Made by a program: the position numbers and the translations under genes. Below, one piece after another: positions 19,784 to 30,271 of a stretch of 64,000 bases of DNA (position 1 is its first letter; each line of letters begins with the position of its first letter). The notes under the pieces were generated by a model. That model saw nothing but the letters and a program-made list of their open reading frames with translations. It was not told where the DNA came from and did no database searches. The DNA is taken from positions 60,401,292 to 60,465,291 of the forward strand of contig NW_024609880.1 in NCBI RefSeq assembly GCF_016920785.2. Reading direction: 5' to 3'. Source of the DNA: Ixodes scapularis (Eukaryota > Arthropoda > Arachnida > Ixodida > Ixodidae).

Positions 19784-21134
19784 AATTTCGACGTCCCCCG
19801 TCAATGCAGCTGTCACAGGGTAGCCAGTGGCAGCCGTTTCGTATTTTCGTCGTTTTGTTCCAATTAGTTTCTGATGATGTTTTCGGTGTTGTGTTGACGT
19901 TTTGACGGAGTCATGTGAGGCTGTGTCGCACTCCTATGGAAGTTCAATCCTACTTGGCAATGGAAATATCTTATTCAGCGTGTATGCTGGACTGCCTCCA
20001 AAGTATATTCTCTCGATCGTGAAACTCAAGGCGGCAATGTTCTGAGCTTACTCACATCACTTGAGCACACGTCTCTCTAAAAAAAATTGAATCCACAACA
20101 AAGGCAAGCTGGGTATTGCTTTATCTTGACTGCACGCAGAAAATTTAAGTGCGTACACTACGTTATATTGAGAGATCGGTACGCTTTTCGTATATCCACG
20201 CCTCCACTATCGTGCGAGCGCGTCTTCTTCTGGCTGAAAGGTATTGCTTTGCATCAGGCTCCCACCCTTTATTTAATCGGGTTTCGTGAGTTTGTTGTTG
20301 AATTTAGATTTTATTTTGGCTTCGTGTTTAACGAGCGGGTTACCTATGAAATGATCGAGATATTAAATAAAATTTTGCTAATGCAAACGTTGTCTTCTTG
20401 ATGTTTCTCGAGCGGTGCGAACGAACAACATAGTCGGCGTCGTAGTTGTTAGATACACGCATTTTCCGACAGCAAATATCGTCCAATCAACTGCAAACGT
20501 TATGAAACAATATTCAACTCCTTTGTCAATAGAAAACACGTGAAATAAATATTGAAAAGCAACTGTGGCGCATTCTAATGTTTAGCACAACCAAGAAAAC
20601 GCTGCTTGCGGCCTGGTAGCTGAAGTTGTACTTTGATAAATGTTTTTCCCATTCCGGATTACTTAAAATGTCAAAAACTGCAGTCAACTGCACATCACTT
20701 TTTTTTCCGTAAACTGGGTAGACGCGTGTTGAACCCCGAACCTGCCTGAGAGCTAGATGGTATTTTCTTGGCCGCCACCATTGACCAGGCGGACAAAGGA
20801 AAGAAACATGAACGGAGAAAACGACACGGAAAGGACAAAACATCTTTGCTCCGTCCTCCTCGTTTCCGCAGGTCATGTTGCTGTCCTTTAACTTCATAAC
20901 GTTATCAGCACACCCGAATTTGTTAGGCCCTTCGATTAAATTTCAGTCGTGACTTTGTATCCACCGAGGGTTTGAAGAGTTCAAAATTTAAGACGTCGAA
21001 TAAAAAATAAAATCTTGTCAAAATATAAAAAAGGACGTCAAAATTATTTTCAATATATTTTCGCTTATTCAGAGAGTTGTGTCGCGAACCTCAAAATAAT
21101 AGTCCGACTTATTTTGATCGGGGACGTCGAAATT
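19784..21134. mobile_element. Unclassified TIR element, about 1.35 kb
   Basis: AATTTCGACGTCCCC at the left edge recurs inverted at the right edge (21120-21134). GACGTC-containing words recur inside both ends (GACGTTTTGACGG near 19900, GACGTCGAA near 20993, GACGTCAAAA near 21033). Interior open frames (20087-20401 plus, 20526-20897 minus) show no known transposase motif, so this is either non-autonomous or of an unrecognised type. Confidence 0.5.
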
Positions 21135-21834
21135 GGCACCACCATGTCTTAACGTATACAATCTTATAAAGTAAATATATTATTAACATATTGATATATA
21201 TATGTTGAATAAGTGATAAAAGTTCTACAGTCTTTATTTAATAAATATGTGTTAACCTCACATTTTCCTCAAGAGTGAAGTTGTAGATTCCTAAATTTAC
21301 CTCTATGTATATCATTTTTTTAGATCACGCAATACTGTAAGTTATGACTATAAGCTAGCAGCCCTGTATATTTTGAATAAAATGTTCTTCGAAAATAAAT
21401 CTATATTATTAAAAAAAATATCACATACATATTCCGCAAAGCAGCAAGCTTAGTCTTGGCGGATTCTATCTGTCAATTTAGCCAATTAATACATTTATTC
21501 GCCCAGATTGTACTTTGGTGTCGTAGCTAAATGAGGAGTATCCGTTACAACAGCCACTAAAGGTGGGGTAGGGTGGTTTTATTAAGGTAGTTCCTTCAGT
21601 TTTCATTCATAATATATGAACGGGGAAAGTCACGCCGAGCATACCGAATCAGCGCCGACTCTCTGCTTGCTTGTATAATGCATGGTGTCGCTATCCGTTA
21701 CGATCCCTCAAAGATTACGAAATGCTTGATCTGGACGCGTTAAGATTTTAAAAAAGGATATCCTCTTTTTTTTTTTATTGGTCGAACACTTGTTTAAGGA
21801 AAGATATGCCACGGTCGGTGTGACCTAAGATCAC

Positions 21835-21842
21835 TATAAAAG
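21835..21842 (+). promoter_or_regulatory. TATA box of cuticle gene 1
   Basis: TATAAAAG lies about 72 bases upstream of the ATG, within a promoter block (GATATGCCACGGTCGGT...) shared with gene 2. Confidence 0.75.
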
Positions 21843-21913
21843 CGTCGCGGAGAAGAGATCTTGCATCTAACCCTTCGTTGTGAACAAGGAGAGAAGATCT
21901 TCCACCTTCCACC

Positions 21914-23534
21914 ATGTTCTCCAAGGTGCGCCATCTTTGCGTACAATTTTTGGGGCCTTTGGTTACCTGATGTGATCTGCCGGTCCACTGAAAGAAATAG
22001 CTCGCTCATGGATTACTGTCTCCTTACAGGTTCTTCTGTGCTGCCTCTTCGCCTACGTGGCTGCCGGCGTTGTGGAAGAATATGTAAGTGGAACATCGTC
22101 ATGCACGACATAGGAAAAACTAGTGAAAATCATATTATTTATGAAAAAAGTTTTATCAAACCCGAATAATAATTTCGTGTGGCACGTTCAAATAGTTGAA
22201 TCCTTGGGTTTATTATGGACGTGTGTACATTAGTTACGCGCAAATAAGCCATAATACAGTCATCTCAGATTTTATGAAGCGGCAGGTAGAGGTATGATTA
22301 ATATAAATTATGTGTATTGCATTCGGTTTCACCATTTCTAAAACCGCTCCTTAAGATATATTTTGATTTTTTCCCCAATGCGATTCCTTTTTTTCTAGCT
22401 TATTTTAACAACGTTTATATACTACCGTTAGAGAGACACACAACCACCGTGTCGTGCATTTACGTTTTCAAACGTTTTCTCAGGTTTTTAAAATATCCAA
22501 CTACCAGTTGGACTTATTATTCAGCTCTGAAACAAACCTGTTGAAGTTATTTCAGAATTACTTTAATTTTTTTTTTAATTAGTGGGAGTAAAAATGCCTG
22601 TGCAATTAACAAAGTAGTCAAAAACCCATCTTATTACCAGGGAAAACCCATATTAAACTATGGCTTGCCAATTTCTTGGGTGACAGAAAGGAACATTTCA
22701 GATCATAGGGTGCCTTAAAGCCTGTAAGCAATGAAACGTTACGTAGTGTGCAATCAGACCGATTTCACGTATTCATGCATACATATTTCTGGAATGTTCG
22801 TTTATGTTGTGTCTGTAAACATACACGAAATTGTTAGGTATTTGTTTTGACCGTCTGCCCGAAATAACACACAGCTCGACCCTCCAAATGAATATTTTTC
22901 TACCACATACTGATGATTCTTTTGATTTATTTGAACATAAAGGGACTAAAAAAATATCTCGCCGCTATGCTTCGTCGTAAAGTTGCCGTGACCCGTGCTA
23001 ATGCGTAAGATTAAGAGTGTTCGTGAACAGAACAAAACAGCTCAATAATCTTTTTCACCCTTGCAGCCACCTCAGCCATACAGCTTCGCCTACGATAACA
23101 CCGACGAGTTCGGCACCCGCATCGCCCACGAGGAGAACGCCGACGCCAACAACGCTAGGGTGGGATCCTACAGCTACTCTGACGCCTCCGGCATCACCCG
23201 TACCGTGAGGTACACTGCCGACGCCAGTGGCTTCCACGCCACCGTCGAGACCAACGAGCCAGGCACCAAGTCCTCCGCCCCAGCCGACGTGGAGTACGCC
23301 TCCTCTGCCGTTGAGGGCCCAGCCCCAGTTGCCGTCAAGGCCCCTGTCGCCGTTCACGCCGCCCCAGTCACCGTCCACGCCGTTCACGCTGCTCCAGTTG
23401 TGCACGCTGTGCACGCTGCCCCAGTGGTTCACGCAGTGCACGCTTCTCCAGTGGCCTTCCACGCCGCTCCAGTCTCCTATGCCCTCTCTCACGCTCCCCT
23501 CACCTACACTCTTGGCCGTGCCAAGAGCGCCTAA
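21914..23534 (+). CDS. Cuticle protein 1 (chitin_bind_4 / RR-type), three exons
   Basis: Exons 21914-21925 (MFSK), 22030-22083 and 23067-23534, GT/AG borders, all phase 0; 177 aa. Residues 1-17 or so are a signal peptide (MFSKVLLCCLFAYVAAG), so the product is secreted to the cuticle. Residues 23-85 are the chitin-binding region of arthropod cuticle proteins (YSFAYDNTDEFGTRIAHE, then G.YSY.DASG..R.V.YTAD..GFHATVETNEPGT). The C-terminal half is an Ala/Pro/Val/His-rich repeat tract (AAPVVHAVH units), common in cuticular proteins. The start is fixed by the tiny first exon shared with genes 2 and 4. AATAAA follows at 23719. It is one of four copies in the window, all on the plus strand. Confidence 0.93.
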
Positions 23535-23718
23535 GGTGAAGGTTAGTTAGGTAAAACAATTGTTATCTAGAGTATTTTTTTATTGAGCAACGTAAGACAC
23601 TGTTCTGAGCGATGCCGAAACTTCGCTAGTTTCAAGGTATTCGTTCGAGAGTGTCTCTTTATTAGCCTTCTGTCCTCGAAGTCCTCAACTACATTGTCTC
23701 AAGTTGACTAAATATTTA

Positions 23719-23724
23719 AATAAA
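23719..23724 (+). terminator. Poly(A) signal of cuticle gene 1
   Basis: AATAAA 185 bases after the stop codon. Confidence 0.6.
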
Positions 23725-23740
23725 ACTATGAAAATTAAGT

Positions 23741-24693
23741 TCTCTGCTTGTTCTTTTTAGTTGTTCCAGCAATGATTGCGAGTGTTTTGTTCAATTGGTC
23801 ACGTTACTGTACTAAGAGCGATATGATCAATAATGACGTAGTTGAAGTAATTGTTAAACATAGGAAAGAGAGGCCCTTCACCTTAGAGAGACTAAGACGG
23901 GAGAGTTGGCGATGGGTAGTACAGTTACACTGACTTGGCATGTCGTAATGCCGCAGTAAGCTATGTCAAAAACTAAGTTGTTTAATGTTTTAGTGTGTTA
24001 TGTCTGCTAGCTGTCCTATATGAATCTGTAATATTTATGATTTTACCTTTAGTGCGAAGCTGAAGACGTTCTTGAAAACAAAACGACTTAGAGGTGAATT
24101 CTCAAGTATTTTTATTTCATACTTATGAATACCGCGTTCGTTATCCTCGAATATGTAACTAAAGGCGAGAAAACACAAAAGACCTCCGACAAGTCGTTAG
24201 GGTAAGGTTGGGTAAAATAAAGCACAGGTTAAAATGCAACAGTTTGTGCTTATCAACATCCACCTCCCAGACAAGTAATCGGAGTAGTTGCAAATTTCAC
24301 TGAGCGGTGCCGCAGCCTGCCCACTTTGCGCAGAAAAACGTAAGAGCTGTCGGCGAGGGTGTTCCGGACAAAATAAATACGGAGTTGAGGTTGACGAGTT
24401 TCCCCTCTGCCAAAAAGGCGCAAATTTATGCTCGAGGTTTCGCTTCGAGACATGCAGCCCGGTTGTGACCAACTATTCTGCCAAGGTAAACTCTATTTTT
24501 ACTGGTATCCTACTTAGCTCCATGTGAACCAAATTTGTGCTATCTCTGAGTACTTTTTTTTAACAAAGTAGGTATTTACGTAACAGTATACGCGCGGGGC
24601 AAAAGGCGACAATTTTACATTCTTTGACACACATGTCAATAACGCAGTTTTCTTCTGGTTACTCATGAGCCATTAATGTATTTTTTCGATGTC
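23741..24693. other. Spacer without recognised genes
   Basis: AT-rich. A minus-strand frame of 91 codons near 24197-24472 shows no domain. Nothing else is supported. Confidence 0.5.
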
Positions 24694-25343
24694 TACACTC
24701 TAAAAAAAAAGTTGGCCTAAAGGGACTAACGGCAGCATTTGGTCCTCTGAACTCCCAGTTGCTCCCCGAAAGGACCATCTGGCTCAAGCTAGGTACCGTG
24801 CGCAAACGCTGGGGACTAATTGCACTTGACTGGGACGAACCGATAGGCGTGCGCGAGCAAAAGCATCCGTTAGTCCCCCTCAGACAGGGTGCATCTGTAT
24901 GATTTAGTCCACAAAGGCAGACGGAATGTTTTCCAGGAGGACGGATGCTATTTCGCTTGTCTTGGGGATCTGCGAGACTCAGCCCAGCACGGCTCGAAGT
25001 GCTGACAAAACTCGGACGAAACTGGCGAATTTGTTTAATGTGCCACGAACGTTAAGACATTACATGGTAGAGCTTCACGCGTTGTGTGAATGCGAGTGAA
25101 CGAATGTGTTGACTCGACTTCACCCAACTATCTCGTCAAAAAGGATCTGTTGACATTTCACAAGTCTCATTTACGTAATTTGCCTTCGCGCAAAAAATGT
25201 GCATTTATCCAAACGGAACACCTCCAAATACTAACACTTTTTTTCTTTTTAAAATTAAACGTAACAGTTTGTAGAAGCCCCGCTTTTAACACCGGAGTCT
25301 CGCAGTCAGAATAAATGGTCACTTCAATCGCTAAAACAGATCA

Positions 25344-25635
25344 TTCCCACCGGCGATATAAGCAGTCACGCGATGCGACTAGATCGCATTGCAAAAAAAA
25401 ATTAGATGGTCACACCGGCGTGTGCGATAAGCGAGTCCAACGCCTTCGTTGGCGAGTTGTTTCTCGAAAACTCTCGTTCCGAACGCCGTAGATTGGCTCA
25501 GAGGCTCCGCGACTACATCGCATCTCAAAAAAGTCGGGTCGAGAAGCGACTGCTCAAATCGCGTCGCTTTTTGGCCGCGATGGTCGCTTTTGCGATGAAA
25601 GTTATCGCGCGACTAGGTCGCATCGCCGGTGGGAA
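25344..25635. mobile_element. MITE with TTCCCACCGGCGAT termini
   Basis: TTCCCACCGGCGAT at 25344-25357 recurs exactly inverted at 25622-25635. Internal CGCGAC/GCGATG words are also palindromic. It is non-coding and nested in the larger TA-flanked element. Confidence 0.7.
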
Positions 25636-26535
25636 CGCGCCTCCGTCTCTGCGTCACAAACCTTTCTGGGTAGCCCAATGTCCAACTCAAAATCCGCAAC
25701 GACACACTTGATGCACGGCACGTTCCACTTGGAGAGCACATCCACGGGCAGTATCCAGACACCTTCATGCCATCGTCGTCGTTATTTCCAAAACAATCCA
25801 GATGAACAACGAAGACCGAATCACGCCCGGAACGTCACACCTGGCAGCACCCTACTAATACTAAACAAATGCAAACTAAAAAAAAAAGCCACTCGAGAAA
25901 GCTAAAAGAAAAAAAACGTGTTTGCTTGTACGTCACTCGACCGGCGTGTTGAAAGTGGCGACCTTCTCCCGTCCTTGGAGCTCTTCGGTGTCCTTGTGTC
26001 ATGTGTAGTGGGAGCGGGAAAAGAGATTATCTTCTACGCGCACTGCCCCCTCCGCCCAATCCCCTACCCCGCATTCCTTCTTCACGCGGGGGGTTGGGCG
26101 TTGGTTGTGCAGATGGGGTCCGCCGGGAAAATGGGAAGTGTCTTTGTTTGAAAATAACCTGTTTTTAGTAAGTTGAAAGTCAAAATACAGCCTTCGTAGG
26201 AGGCTGGTCGCCTTGTGTCATCTCCGATCATGGCGGGATCCGGTTTGGATTCGCGGCGCTGAAGCACTGCACTTGATCTGTTCTGAAGTCACAAGTCAAG
26301 GGAACTCAATTAAGGTATGTCGAAGTGCTTCTGTTTATGGTGTACTTATTAACTGCGGCTTCAGAAAGTGTTTTATTTTGAGCGCGTTCTCTAGCTTGCA
26401 AAGCGCGCGCCATGCTCTATTTTTTTTTTTTTTTTGGCACCATGGTTGCTGATTTTGTTATGCAGCACAGCATATTCAATCGTATCGAGCGAAACGCCAG
26501 TTCTCCGTGGGAAAATAAGCGCCAAAAAAACACGG

Positions 26536-26663
26536 ACAAAGAGTAGATTGACAACGACACAGGGCGCACAAAGAGTAGATTGACAACGACACAGGGCGCT
26601 AAAGAGTAGATTGACAACGACACAGGGCGCACAAAGAGTAGATTGACAACGACACAGGGCGCT
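26536..26663 (+). repeat. Tandem array, four copies of a 31-32 bp unit
   Basis: Units beginning AAAGAGTAGATTGACAACGA start at 26538, 26570, 26601 and 26633. Unit ends alternate between GCGCAC and GCGCT. Copies are otherwise identical, so the expansion is recent. Confidence 0.85.
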
Positions 26664-27554
26664 GAACAGAGCCCGTTGTAATTTTCCCACGATGTACCAA
26701 CTGGCCCATCTAAGCATTTTATTGCAGTTCTCCCGATGGCTTATTTTTTTTTTTTTTTGTGAGTGTGTTTCCCAGATCCTGGCAGGATCGCTTGACCATA
26801 AACGCCTGTCCACACATGCAGCGGAGCGCTACAGGCAGAGCGCTGACCTTGCGCTAAGCGCGTGCTGACGGGATCGGTCACCAGCTTTGTATCGCACGGA
26901 CAAAACGCTTGCTCATGGCAAACGAAAAGTAGCTCATGACACGTGAGCAGCGCTACATCAGCGCTTCGCTCCGTGTGAGAAGCGGCATTAATGGAGATAT
27001 TTATTCGATTGTAAACTAGACTTTCGCGTTGATGGCGGGAGATCGTGCCGTCACTTTGAAGCATAGTTTGAGCACGCACGCGCTGGGTCTGTAATTCGCA
27101 GCGAACGGTCTACTAAAATCTAATATTGCGCTGGTCTGCTGTCAACAGATCGCATGTTGGATGTGAACCATTGTATCATTTATGCAGCCTATTTGTTAAT
27201 TTATTATGCATGTGTTATAACTTATACTTCATATATTTGTCAAGCAATTGGGTATTTACGCTGCCCTGTTACTAATAATCTGATTTCCTCCCAAACAGGC
27301 AGAAAGCTTCCGGTGCCCCAATAAACGGTGCTGGGACCACGACCGGCTTGGACAGACGTCCCAGTGTCCAAGCCATCGTCGACGCAAGTGCACTCTTCGG
27401 AATTTGCCTTATTGTGGATTCTACCGCAAAGGAACTTCGACTTCAGTCATCCTTGAATGCGATGTGTATCTACGAGGCAATAAAGCTACGTTTAACCTGA
27501 ACTCCACAATTTCGTTTCGGAGATTTGTGACCCGGGACCAAATGTAAAAAATAA

Positions 27555-27925
27555 ACCTTTAGTCCCAGGGGTCTAAATCCAAGGGCGCGACGTTTAGACC
27601 CAGGGGTCCAAGTGCAAGGGCCTAACAGTTGGTCCTCGGGGTTCATTTGAAACGGTGTAACAGTTAGTCCCAGGGGTCCAAGCGCGAGGGTCTAACAGTT
27701 CGTCTTCGAGGTTCAATTAAAACGGTGTAACAGTTGATCCCAAAGGACCAAGTGTAAGGGCCTAACAGCTAGTCCTCGAGGTGTAACTGAAAGGGTGTAA
27801 CAGTTAGTCCCAACGGTGCTAGTGCGGGGGACTAACTGACGGGCGCAACAGTTGCTCCCGTTACAGTTGCTCCCCTAGGGGACTAATGGTGGTGGCAGCG
27901 CATTTGGTCCCCCGAGGGACTAAGT
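27555..27925 (+). repeat. Degenerate minisatellite of GGTCC / CTAACAGTT units
   Basis: Words of the form AGTCCCAGGGGTCCAAGTGC, AAGGGCCTAACAGTT and GAAACGGTGTAACAGTT recur several times at roughly 60-65 bp spacing, with the same words in the subterminal left end of the element near 24715. Confidence 0.7.
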
Positions 27926-27951
27926 CGCGCTCCCTTTTTTCTTAGAGTGTA

Positions 27952-29029
27952 GGGTGGTCCCAAGGTACGAAAGAGAAACAAGGGCATCATGGCGCTAAAG
28001 TTACATGAAGAAAGCTCTTGGAACTCTCAAGCAACAGCGTCCCTAAATCGCACCTTAAATGGCACTGCTGCCACACTTTTCGGCGTACCAAATGGATGCG
28101 CTATAAAGGCGGGGCAAACGACTAAAAAAATATAAAGAACTGCCGCTCTACAATAAACGAGTAAGTATCCTGAGGCGCGTTCTTTCCGGCGAGAAAAAAA
28201 ATTTGCTCATAGATCAATTTTTCTGTACCAAACGTAGGACAGAGAAAGAGAACAAGCAGAACGGAGAGCGGCACTGTTCTACGGTCATGTCCCCACAAGG
28301 CAAAGCTGATTTTTACGAAAGCAGACAAGAACCGACTTTCCACTTGCACCTCCCCTACCCCCCCCCCCCCCCCCCCCCCCACACACACACACAAAAAACA
28401 CTGAAACCGATGTGAGACCATAGTGACCCCAGAAGAAGCGCGCAGTGTCCGAGCGTTCTGCACACCGTGGGGTACACACCACGCGAGACTGGCAGTGCCT
28501 GGGATGTAAAGAACTTTGGAGCCGAGCAGCCCCCCCCCCCCCCCCCCCCCGCATTCAGTATAGATGAAGTGCGTGAGATTCTAGGAGTGGGCTCATGAAG
28601 AGTGCGTTGGATCTCACACAGTGCGTTTCAAGTGATTTTATTGCAAAAACTGAACGCGTATCAGGTTTTTGAAGTGTGTCTCATTTTGCGCCACAGTGCG
28701 TGGAGCAAAATGAGACAGTGTGTTACTTTCGTATATTCTTGATGTGTTTGATGTTTCGCTTGTTCGCGTTGAGTAATATTTGCTGAGCATAGAGCCAAGG
28801 CATGTAAGAATATCCCTATCTTGTGTTTTTTTATTTAATTTTATAGCAAAATTAAAAATCACCATTGAACGTAAAATTGTTCGTCAAATTTCTCACCACC
28901 TTACCCTATGTCATTCTAGGATGTTTGGGCCGCCAAGCGCGTGTCGCTCGTGTGGGCAGCGAGTGCAATGGCAAGCTTGCCAAGTATATTTCCTCGTACT
29001 GACACCAATCGTGACCTCTTTTTCTAACC
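27952..29029. other. Spacer with two long C runs and a strong hairpin
   Basis: Runs of 23 C (28358-28380, followed by an AC dinucleotide run) and 21 C (28530-28550) lie 150 bp apart. A hairpin sits at 28678-28716. No gene is supported; the open frames here are translations of the homopolymers. Confidence 0.6.
28678..28716. repeat. Hairpin with 17-bp stem
   Basis: GTCTCATTTTGC-G-CCAC pairs with GTGG-A-GCAAAATGAGAC around a 5-nt loop, with a single internal mismatch. Confidence 0.75.
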
Positions 29030-30271
29030 TTAAAGGTGCCCTCGGGAGGTTCCTGAGATTAGCCTAAATATGGCGATAACTCACTCTGCTGGCTCTAAAC
29101 ATCCTAGAATTCTTTAAAGCGTGAGGAATGGCGGTAAATTTCCCTATTAAAAAGCAATTAAAGATTGCAGCACACTCAGGTTATCTCCAGCGATGCGAGA
29201 AGCATGTTCCGCATGTCCCGAAGAAAAGGAACACTAAGCGTGTACATGCGAAGGATGCTCGCGCCTTCGACCACTGAAACCGCGGAATGATATATCGAAT
29301 GCCCGAGGCCGCGCGGCTCGTGGCCCGTACAGACAGGACTACGATTCCACCCAGCGAGCGCGCGCTGGAGCGCTCGAGAGCTGATATCCAAACAAATTAC
29401 TTCTGAAAAAAAAAAAAAAAAAAACACAAAAAAGCCAACAACAAAAACAACAACATAGTATTGTGTTTTCTCTCCGACAACAATTAACTATTATCGACGA
29501 CTCTTATGTGCTTTGAAGATCTACAAAAGTCTATATATTTTGTAATACCTGGGTTTGCAATCTCAACGAAATGTCGCGTTTTTTGGCTAAAGGAACAATG
29601 CTCCTCCCATCACTGGCGACGACCTCGGTGTGTTGCGTTCCTTGATTACCTCAAAACAAAAGCGCAAGTACAGAGTTGCACAGAAACAGAAGTCACCACT
29701 GGCCCCAAAAAGAATCACACATAGTGACACAATCACAGCAGACAAAACACTCACAAAGCGCTGACCCACAACCACGGTGGAAGAAATACGTGCCCACAAC
29801 TCAATCTATATCGCTTCTTTTTCTTCTATACGTTTTCGAGACATCCGTGAAAATTGACTTCTTTGTCTTCAATGACCCATGAAATCGACGTTGAATAAAA
29901 AGAAGCCAATTTTCACAAATGTATTCAAAAGCCCCCGAAGAAAAAGAACTGCAAATATGGATTCAGTTGTAAGTCAGCGCTGATTGAGTGTGTCGTCTGC
30001 TGGGATTTTGTCACTATGTGTGATTTTTTTTTTGTTTTGCGGCCAGTGTTGACGTGTGTTTGTGTGTAAATCCATAATTGCGCTGTTGTTTTGAGACATG
30101 GATAACCGATTCGCTCAGGGCGCCGTTTTTTCCAGCTTTAACTACATTTTTAATAAGGCAATTGCCCGCGAAATATTATGATTTATGAATTTGTAGGATG
30201 CTTAGAGCCCGCAGAATCAGCTATTCCTATATTTAGGCGATCTCAGAAACCTCCTCAGGGCACCTTTAAAA
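29030..30271. mobile_element. Foldback element with arms of about 130 bp
   Basis: The left arm begins CTTAAAGGTGCCCTCGGGAG. The right arm ends with the inverse (CTCAGGGCACCTTTAAA). Similarity continues through GAGATT...CCTAAATAT and GGCTCTAA.CATCCTA. The interior is non-coding and includes a homopolymer A run at 29406-29424. A related solo half lies in intron 3 of the nuclease gene. Confidence 0.65.

Larger units (their letters stand above)
21475..23740 (+). repeat. Segmental duplication, unit 1 (paralogue at about 38990-41100)
   Basis: Similarity to the second unit starts near 21475 (ATACATTTATTCGCCCA-like) and runs through promoter, three exons and both introns. It is strongest in promoter and exons and diverged with small indels in the introns. 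Confidence 0.8.
24696..27949. mobile_element. TA-flanked TIR element, 3.25 kb, with internal minisatellite
   Basis: The left end CACTCTAAAAAAAAAG and the right end (inverse of CACTCTAAGAAAAAAG) are bounded by TA at 24694-24695 and 27950-27951. Both ends carry related words such as GGGACTAA and GTTGCTCCC. The interior includes another MITE (25344-25635), a short tandem array (26536-26663) and a degenerate minisatellite (27555-27925). No transposase was found, so it is non-autonomous. TA flanks suggest a Tc1/mariner-like mobiliser (inference). Confidence 0.65.

Noticed and set aside
23055..23492. Long Gly/Val-rich frames on the minus strand opposite cuticle exon 3 (also at 40601-41071 and 59442-59846)
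   Set aside because: They are complements of GC-biased A/P/V/H codons of the real cuticle exons, recur opposite every paralogue, and have no splice signals or domains.
26391..26813. 140-codon minus-strand frame with repeated Cys-rich blocks
   Set aside because: It is the translation of the four-copy tandem array plus two homopolymer runs.
28122..28554. Gly-rich minus-strand frames
   Set aside because: Produced by the two long C runs; no biological coding signal.
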